From Flammeovirgaceae bacterium (GTDB lineage: Bacteria > Bacteroidota > Bacteroidia > Cytophagales > Cyclobacteriaceae), in NCBI GenBank assembly GCA_016712035.1, contig JADJRT010000027.1, positions 1 through 11,509 of the forward strand: a DNA stretch of 11,509 nucleotides. Reading direction: 5' to 3'. Shown here piece by piece: positions 6,879 to 11,509 of the stretch. The notes beneath the pieces are model-generated. The model was not told where the DNA came from. It was given only the letters and a program-made list of their open reading frames with translations, and made no database searches. The position numbers and the translations under genes are program-made. Position 1 is the stretch's first letter, and every line of letters starts with the position of its first letter.

Positions 6879-9116
6879 TTAAGCGTTAAACCAATATGTT
6901 AGTTTAATAACAAACGCTCTGTTCTTCGGTGTAAAGTTTGAATATGCGCTGGTGTTTTCGAATGCGTAAAAATAATTATCCGTGTAAACAATGAACAAGT
7001 CCGACACAGGCTTAAACCGCCATTGAAACCGTGCGTTGATGTTCACATTATCATACTGGCTGTTGTATTGAAAGTAGGTAGTAAAGAATACGGAACGGGT
7101 AAGGGTGAGATCAATTCTAGGACCTACTAAATAAATGTTCGCGCTCGTATAAGGTTCGGGTAACCGGATTCTATTATAGCTCATATCCAAAGAGAATATT
7201 CCGTAGGGTTGAAACCGGTAATTAAAAACTCCTGTAACAGCCTGACGATTGCCGTTAAAATATTGGCCGGCTATGGCAGTTATTTCATACGTCACTTCCT
7301 TGCGGGGATCCGAGGCATAGTTGGCTGAAAATAAACCGTAGGTATAATCCGTGAGTGCCGGAAGCTTTACAGCATTATCCTCTTTGGGCGAGTTGGTGGG
7401 ATCAAAATCATTGAACAAAAATAGATAGGTGTTTTTATAGTTGAGTTGCAATTGCGCCTGGCTCTGAAAAGTTGTTGCCCAACCAAAAGTGTATTCATGA
7501 TCGGTGTATCCATATCGATCATCCCAAATAACAGCAATATCGGCAGTAGGTCCATAGGTGTTAATAATATCCGATTTTGGATAAATGAAGTAAGCACCGG
7601 AAGGAGATATTCGCTTATACCCATTGCGCGGCACATAGCCAATTGCCGGATTGTAACCACTGCCAATTCCTTGCTGATACCAATTTATATTAAGTTTTCG
7701 CGTGCTATAAATGATGCTGTACCCATAAGCGATTTCGTTAGCGGGATTAGTTTCTGTAAACTGCTTATGAAAAAATGCATTTCCGGTCCACTTGTTATTC
7801 AAAAAACTATAATTGTAATCGAGGCCAGCTACCCGGTTATAGTTATAACCACCTAACTTAAAAGATGTGGAGTCTGTTTTGAATTGTTGCTGGTTTACAA
7901 AAATCGCGCGGATATTGGAATTAGTTCCCACTCTGCGCTGTAAGGTGGCAACGGTATTATTAAAAGACGGAACTGCTGCCTCTTCAATGGCTGCAGTTTG
8001 CATGTTGAGAAACCCCACCCGCCAATATTTATTAAGGTTGCCACTTAGCCGCAAGCCGGCATAAATCTGATTCTGAACATTTAGTCCGGTATTCTGATCG
8101 CGGGAAATCCCTAACCTTCTGGAGAAAAAAGGGCGGGCATAGGGATGGCCATAGGAAGAAAACAAGTCGGCATTCTCTAAAAAGAATTGTCTGCGTTCCG
8201 GAAAGAAAAGTTCAAAGCGATCGAGGTTCGTTACCTGTCTGTCAACTTCCACTTGCGAGAAATCCGGGTTAACCGTAAGATCCAGATTCAGTGATGGCGT
8301 AATGGCTATTTTGGCATCCCCACCAAAATTGATATCTTCTTTACGTTCCTGATCGTTTTGAAAGTCTTGCGATACTTTTGCTGCTGTATAGGGTATAATA
8401 GAAACATTTGCACCCGGCTTAACGAGTGGTTCATCCCAAACCATTTCTCCCGTATAGTTTAAGTTACCCGGCTCAAAAAAGCGTGGTGTAAAAGGCCAGA
8501 TGGCCCGTTCGTTTTCTTTACTGTCTTGTCGATAAAGTTTTACATTCCAGTTAGAATTACCGGCTTTAAATCGCAGCGTTTTATAAGGTATCGCAAATTC
8601 AGCCGTCCAGTAACCATCGTGAATTTTTGTTTCCGAGTACCACTTATTGTCCCACGACAGATCCAGATCATCGCGCCTCAAATAACCGTTGGATATAAGA
8701 CCTTCGCGTTGTACGCCAGCCGGGCTAAGTCCGAAGAAAAAACCATTCGTTACATCCTGAAAAGGATCTATGATAACCGAAACCCCATCTAACCCAGGTC
8801 CCCTAAAATCTCTGCGCAAGGATGAAATGACATAGCCGCCTTTTGTATTGTCGTACGCGATGGCACTGAAGTAAACAAATTCATCATCATAAGTTGCCCT
8901 AAATTCTGTTCTTACTTTTGAGCGCGAAGTGTCGTTTGGAAATTGTTGAATCAATTCATCAACAACTTCTGCCTGTAACCAGGCTTCTTCATCGGGAACA
9001 CCGTCTATCTTAATGGGTGTGGTTGTACGCTTTATATGAAAGGATGGACGCGCTGTCTGACTATAACTGGTAAGAACTCCAAAGGCCAGAATCAGAGACA
9101 AAAGAAAAATTTTCAT
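6879..9116 (-). CDS. DUF5916 protein with N-terminal carbohydrate-binding family 9-like domain
   Basis: The protein belongs to a family common in Bacteroidota that joins a family 9 carbohydrate-binding-like beta-sandwich to a DUF5916 region that looks like an outer-membrane beta-barrel. Its function is unknown. A signal peptide is evident in MKIFLLSLILAFGVLTSYSQ; this start at 9116 is preferred over the in-frame ATG at 9143, which would add nine residues before the signal sequence. The mature N-terminal domain opens with TTTPIKIDGVPDEEAWLQAE, a CBM9 hallmark, and runs about 200 residues. The DUF5916 hallmark is NPDFSQVEVDRQVTNLDRFE followed by LFFPERRQFFLENADLF. The remaining ~450 residues alternate aromatic and polar residues in many short strands and end in KLTYWFNA, the kind of aromatic C-terminus expected of outer-membrane barrels. 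Length is 745 residues. It stands alone between the SET gene (101 bases upstream) and sdaAB (151 bases downstream). No frame damage is visible. The ligand, if any, cannot be inferred. Confidence 0.88.
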   Translation of the reverse strand: MKIFLLSLILAFGVLTSYSQTARPSFHIKRTTTPIKIDGVPDEEAWLQAEVVDELIQQFPNDTSRSKVRTEFRATYDDEFVYFSAIAYDNTKGGYVISSLRRDFRGPGLDGVSVIIDPFQDVTNGFFFGLSPAGVQREGLISNGYLRRDDLDLSWDNKWYSETKIHDGYWTAEFAIPYKTLRFKAGNSNWNVKLYRQDSKENERAIWPFTPRFFEPGNLNYTGEMVWDEPLVKPGANVSIIPYTAAKVSQDFQNDQERKEDINFGGDAKIAITPSLNLDLTVNPDFSQVEVDRQVTNLDRFELFFPERRQFFLENADLFSSYGHPYARPFFSRRLGISRDQNTGLNVQNQIYAGLRLSGNLNKYWRVGFLNMQTAAIEEAAVPSFNNTVATLQRRVGTNSNIRAIFVNQQQFKTDSTSFKLGGYNYNRVAGLDYNYSFLNNKWTGNAFFHKQFTETNPANEIAYGYSIIYSTRKLNINWYQQGIGSGYNPAIGYVPRNGYKRISPSGAYFIYPKSDIINTYGPTADIAVIWDDRYGYTDHEYTFGWATTFQSQAQLQLNYKNTYLFLFNDFDPTNSPKEDNAVKLPALTDYTYGLFSANYASDPRKEVTYEITAIAGQYFNGNRQAVTGVFNYRFQPYGIFSLDMSYNRIRLPEPYTSANIYLVGPRIDLTLTRSVFFTTYFQYNSQYDNVNINARFQWRFKPVSDLFIVYTDNYFYAFENTSAYSNFTPKNRAFVIKLTYWFNA

Positions 9117-9217
9117 CAAACCAGATTTGCCTGCTAAATACATAAATTCAGCAAACTTGAAAAAGGAATTTGGTGTGGTGGATTTGTACCCTGTTAAACG
9201 GCAATCCTGACTTAGTA

Positions 9218-9706
9218 TTAGGATTTAGCCGATTGCAATTTTTGGCTCATAAAGTCGGTGAAACGGTATTGCTTTAACTGATCATCGGATAAGTAACGGG
9301 CACCTTTTATTAATCCTATACATCGATCAGTACCACAATAACATTCAAAAGGCTGATCCATGTCCCACTCAGCGGAAGGATAGAAAAACGTCAGCTCCTC
9401 GCCTGCCGGAATAGATCTGAGAGTAATGAACTCCATGCGGGTTGTGTCAAAAAAACAATTTGGGTCGCAGCTATGATTGGCACATTCAAGGCACTCAGGG
9501 AAAAGCTCTATATGAACAGTCTCACTTATTTGCACCGTTAAATAAGTAGGCGTTGCCAACACATTTTTTGCAAGAAACTTAAGTATCACTTCATTCCCTC
9601 TAAACGACTTCTTTGAAAAAAGTGAACGGTGACTGGTGATCGGGTCTATTCGGATTTCAGCAACTTCTGTTTGATCCAGATCGATTTCGGTTTCAATAAA
9701 ACTCAT
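9218..9706 (-). CDS. SET-domain protein (putative protein-lysine methyltransferase)
   Basis: SET proteins use S-adenosylmethionine to methylate lysine side chains. This 162-residue protein is essentially one minimal SET domain. Visible elements are the N-terminal strand region with SLFSKKSFRGNEVIL (about 28-42), the cofactor/catalytic motif NHSCDPN at 77-83, GEELTFFYP at 102-110 (supplying the tyrosine that in the family lies in a GEELTFDY-like block), and a post-SET-like cysteine group C-x-C-x4-C at 122-129 (CYCGTDRC), which with C80 could bind zinc as in eukaryotic SET enzymes. There is no signal peptide, so it is probably cytoplasmic. It begins 35 bases after the thyA stop, so co-transcription is plausible, but nothing links its substrate to thymidylate synthesis. 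A bacterial target (ribosomal, nucleoid or other protein) is possible but unknown. No frameshift is seen. Confidence 0.85.
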   Translation of the reverse strand: MSFIETEIDLDQTEVAEIRIDPITSHRSLFSKKSFRGNEVILKFLAKNVLATPTYLTVQISETVHIELFPECLECANHSCDPNCFFDTTRMEFITLRSIPAGEELTFFYPSAEWDMDQPFECYCGTDRCIGLIKGARYLSDDQLKQYRFTDFMSQKLQSAKS

Positions 9707-9741
9707 GTATGTAGTGGTTAGATTTTTGCGATAAAGGTTCG

Positions 9742-10536
9742 TTAAACGGCTATGGGTGCTTTGATACCCGGATGGGAATGGTAATTAATAATTTCAAAAT
9801 CTTCGAATTCATATTCGAACAAGGAAGCAGGCTTACGCTTAATTACCAATTGCGGTAATGGAAATGGAACGCGCGCAAGTTGAAGGTTCGCTTGTTCCAA
9901 ATGGTTGGAGTATAAATGCACATCGCCACCGGTCCAGATAAACTCACCCGGTTTTAAGTCGCATTGTTGAGCTACCATGTAAGTAAGTAGCGCATAACTG
10001 GCAATATTAAACGGCACTCCTAAAAAATAATCGGCACTTCGTTGATAAAGTTGACAGGATAATTTTCCATCGGCCACATAAAATTGAAACAGGGCATGAC
10101 AAGGAGGTAAAGCCATCTTATCCACTTCAGCAGGGTTCCACGCAGACACAATATGTCTTCTCGAATCTGGTTTGTTTTTTATCTGTTCAAGAACCTGCGT
10201 AATCTGATCTATTTTTCTACCATCCGGGGCTGGCCAACTACGCCACTGACTTCCATATACAGGGCCGAGATCTCCATTTTCATCGGCCCATTCATCCCAA
10301 ATGGAAACTTTGTTATCATTCAGGTATTTGATATTGGTGTCACCCTTCAAAAACCATAACAATTCGTAAATGATGGATCGTAGGTGAAGTTTTTTGGTTG
10401 TCACTAACGGAAAGCCTTCTGATAAATCAAATCTGAGTTGGCGGCCAAAGACAGAAAGAGTTCCTGTTCCTGTTCGATCTGTTTTGCTTGCACCTTGTTC
10501 AAGAATATTACTAAGAAGATCGAGATACTGACGCAT
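9742..10536 (-). CDS. thyA: Thymidylate synthase
   Basis: ThyA converts dUMP and 5,10-methylenetetrahydrofolate to dTMP and dihydrofolate. The sequence is very close to the E. coli enzyme by eye and of the same length (264 residues) if translation starts at MRQYLDLL (ATG 10534-10536). An upstream in-frame ATG at 10563 would add nine residues not typical of the family, so the shorter form is preferred. Key features are the DRTGTGTLSVFG dUMP-phosphate loop, SIIYELLWFLKGDTNIKYL, IWDEWADENGDLGPVYGSQW, the catalytic cysteine at 146 in ALPPCHALFQFYV, QLYQRSADYFLGVPFNIASY, and the C-terminal HPGIKAPIAV that closes over the active site. No dihydrofolate reductase gene follows, as it often does; the SET gene takes that place. 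The gene is intact. Confidence 0.98.
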   Translation of the reverse strand: MRQYLDLLSNILEQGASKTDRTGTGTLSVFGRQLRFDLSEGFPLVTTKKLHLRSIIYELLWFLKGDTNIKYLNDNKVSIWDEWADENGDLGPVYGSQWRSWPAPDGRKIDQITQVLEQIKNKPDSRRHIVSAWNPAEVDKMALPPCHALFQFYVADGKLSCQLYQRSADYFLGVPFNIASYALLTYMVAQQCDLKPGEFIWTGGDVHLYSNHLEQANLQLARVPFPLPQLVIKRKPASLFEYEFEDFEIINYHSHPGIKAPIAV

Positions 10537-10810
10537 AGAATAATTTGATGCAATTAAAGCCATCCATGAAAGAAAAAAAAGTATCGGAACACTTTTGATA
10601 AGTATTGATTGGCAATGCCTTCATAGAGTTATAAGTCTCTATTAGATTATTAGGCAGAACATCAAAGCACAGTTTTATTCTATTCTCTCTGCTTCTCAGT
10701 ACTTTAAATGCATTCAGCCAAAAAACAATTGAACTCGACTCTCAGATATAGAGCCAGAGGAAATACCCTTTTAAAAAAAGTTAGTAGTTGTAATGATTAC
10801 ATCAAAATAA
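10537..10810. other. Intergenic region upstream of thyA
   Basis: This AT-rich stretch separates the unrecognised right-hand gene from thyA. No convincing coding sequence, tRNA or perfect promoter was seen. It contains a 6-bp inverted repeat ATAGAG (10623-10628) / CTCTAT (10637-10642) with an 8-base centre, about 90 bases upstream of thyA, and should hold the thyA promoter. I did not find a clear TAnnTTTG element with a properly spaced -33 partner. Confidence 0.5.
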
Positions 10811-10840
10811 AAATGCCCCTGCTTTTATGCAGAGGCATTT
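10811..10840 (-). terminator. Intrinsic terminator of the right-hand unrecognised gene
   Basis: AAATGCCCCTGC (10811-10822) and GCAGAGGCATTT (10829-10840) form a 12-bp stem, with a single non-canonical position, around the loop TTTTAT. Read on the minus strand the hairpin is followed by T-rich sequence (TTTTTATTTT). It lies 20 bases past the stop of the gene ending at 10860, so it should terminate that transcript before thyA. Confidence 0.9.
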
Positions 10841-10859
10841 ACAAAGAGGCTCGAGTTTT

Positions 10860-11509
10860 TTATATATCTCCCCTTACCACAACGTCTTTTGATTGACCGT
10901 TAATTGTAATAGTAACTACGCGATCGCATTCACCAGCACCGTAGTCGATAGTGATCACTTTGTTTTCGGTACTTAAAACCTTGGTACCCTCCACAGCAAT
11001 AAATACTTTAGCGCTGATAGCACACTCCCGCTTGTAAACCATGGCTTTCGTAATTGCCATTTGATAGGTCTTTCCATTGCGGTTGGTGCCGGCTGCGCTG
11101 CCTTCTACGATCCATTCATCTTCCAGCGGATTACTTGCCCTCACCCATTCACGAGTACGGTTTACTTCTCGGGTGGCAAAAGTGCCATCTTCCCAGGTAG
11201 CCTTTCCATTGTCAACCTCAATAGAAAATTTAGGATTTTCTTCCACGCTTCCAGTTACGTTAGTGACTGTACGAACACCTTCAATTTTAACACCATTAAT
11301 GAAGTAGTCTTGAAAAGTGGTAATTATTCTGGAATTAGGCAAAAAACGTTTCCCCATAAATTCAATAACTATTTTACCTTTTCTCACATTTCCCCTTAGA
11401 TCGGCACAGCCATCGCCAAAATCAAGAGTAATAAACCCATGCGGTGTGGTCGTTGAATTATCATCGGCAAAGGTAAAAGATACTGTTGCACAGGTAAACC
11501 TGTGATCGC
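10860..11509 (-). CDS. Unrecognised protein with duplicated TxDxGxGxC motif, 5'-partial
   Basis: I do not recognise this gene. The frame is open from the right window edge (codons start at 11507) to the TAA-type stop at 10860, giving at least 215 residues; an in-frame GTG at 11387 is internal to the open frame and is probably not the real start, because similar-looking sequence continues upstream of it (TTTPHGFITLDFGDGCADLR). Two segments look alike: ITLDFGDGCADLRGNVRKGKI near the N-terminal side and ITIDYGAGECDRVVTITING near the C-terminus, both followed by strand-forming residues and ending with a basic or Asn-Gly turn. Between them lies beta-rich, Thr/Val-rich sequence with EWVRASNPLEDEWIVEGSAA. 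The composition suggests an exported, beta-sheet protein such as a lipoprotein or surface protein, but the N-terminus and any signal peptide are outside the window. A strong terminator follows the stop by 20 bases. Confidence 0.75.
   Translation of the reverse strand, partial: DHRFTCATVSFTFADDNSTTTPHGFITLDFGDGCADLRGNVRKGKIVIEFMGKRFLPNSRIITTFQDYFINGVKIEGVRTVTNVTGSVEENPKFSIEVDNGKATWEDGTFATREVNRTREWVRASNPLEDEWIVEGSAAGTNRNGKTYQMAITKAMVYKRECAISAKVFIAVEGTKVLSTENKVITIDYGAGECDRVVTITINGQSKDVVVRGDI

Noticed and set aside
7446..7856. 136-residue open frame on the plus strand
   Set aside because: It lies wholly antisense to the intact DUF5916 gene and its translation shows no recognisable domain or compositional sign of a real protein.
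9203..9225. AATCCT/AGGATT inverted repeat at the end of the SET gene, as a terminator
   Set aside because: The 6-bp AT-rich stem is not followed by a T-run on the minus strand and overlaps the stop codon.
10623..10642. ATAGAG/CTCTAT inverted repeat upstream of thyA as an operator or terminator
   Set aside because: Short arms, no T-run, and no aligned promoter element; noted only as content of the intergenic region.
10708..10896. 62-residue open frame on the plus strand in the thyA upstream region
   Set aside because: It runs through the strong terminator hairpin at 10811-10840 and into the end of the opposite gene, with no recognisable protein features.
11061..11399. Open frames on the plus strand at the right edge
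   Set aside because: They are antisense to the minus-strand frame that is open from the window edge to 10860 and has coherent beta-rich protein sequence and its own terminator.
1..11509. CRISPR array, tRNA, rRNA, insertion sequence or prophage
   Set aside because: No regularly spaced direct repeats, no tRNA-like cloverleaf sequence, no transposase-like or phage-like protein, and no terminal inverted repeats were found on either strand.

Overview
The window looks like ordinary chromosomal DNA from a member of the Bacteroidota, most likely Cytophagales or a relative. The grounds are the gene content (a DUF5916 outer-membrane-type protein, a Bacteroidota-style TolC/HlyD efflux pair, a Maf / glycosyltransferase 9 / inorganic pyrophosphatase cluster), moderate-to-low GC, AT-rich gene starts without clear Shine-Dalgarno sequences, and sequence resemblance recalled from that phylum. 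No database search was possible. There is no sign of phage, insertion sequence, CRISPR array, tRNA or rRNA, and I do not see a credible new multi-gene system.

Layout. The plus strand carries only the left end: a DUF1015 gene (1-942, entering from outside the window) and, 18 bases later, maf (961-1524). Everything else is on the minus strand. Read in transcription order from the right edge: an unrecognised gene that enters from outside the window and ends in a strong terminator (11509-10860); thyA (10536-9742) and a small SET-domain methyltransferase (9706-9218); a DUF5916 protein (9116-6879); a probable operon of L-serine dehydratase beta subunit, TolC-like outer membrane factor and HlyD/MacA-like adaptor (6727-3188), closed by a hairpin terminator; and ppa with a family 9 glycosyltransferase (3070-1530), which meets maf tail to tail with 5 bases between them.

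The most striking property is reading-frame damage. Four genes (DUF1015, maf, glycosyltransferase 9, sdaAB) are broken by small indels, and in each case the correct family sequence continues immediately in another frame. Most breaks fit loss of one base from a short run of identical bases. They are densest in the first ~540 bases and rare after ~2.3 kb. That pattern points to sequencing or consensus error, perhaps low coverage near a contig end, more than to pseudogenes. I therefore give joined coordinates. Two consequences matter for annotation: maf really ends at 1524 with a conserved C-terminus, and sdaAB reaches 6051 and includes a full ACT domain, ending 3 bases before tolC.

Functionally the window mixes housekeeping (dTMP synthesis, pyrophosphate removal, nucleotide pool sanitation, serine degradation) with envelope functions (sugar transfer, efflux, a probable beta-barrel protein). 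The items most worth a second look are the bacterial SET-domain protein beside thyA, the efflux pair without a pump, and the unrecognised protein at the right edge with a duplicated cysteine-containing motif.
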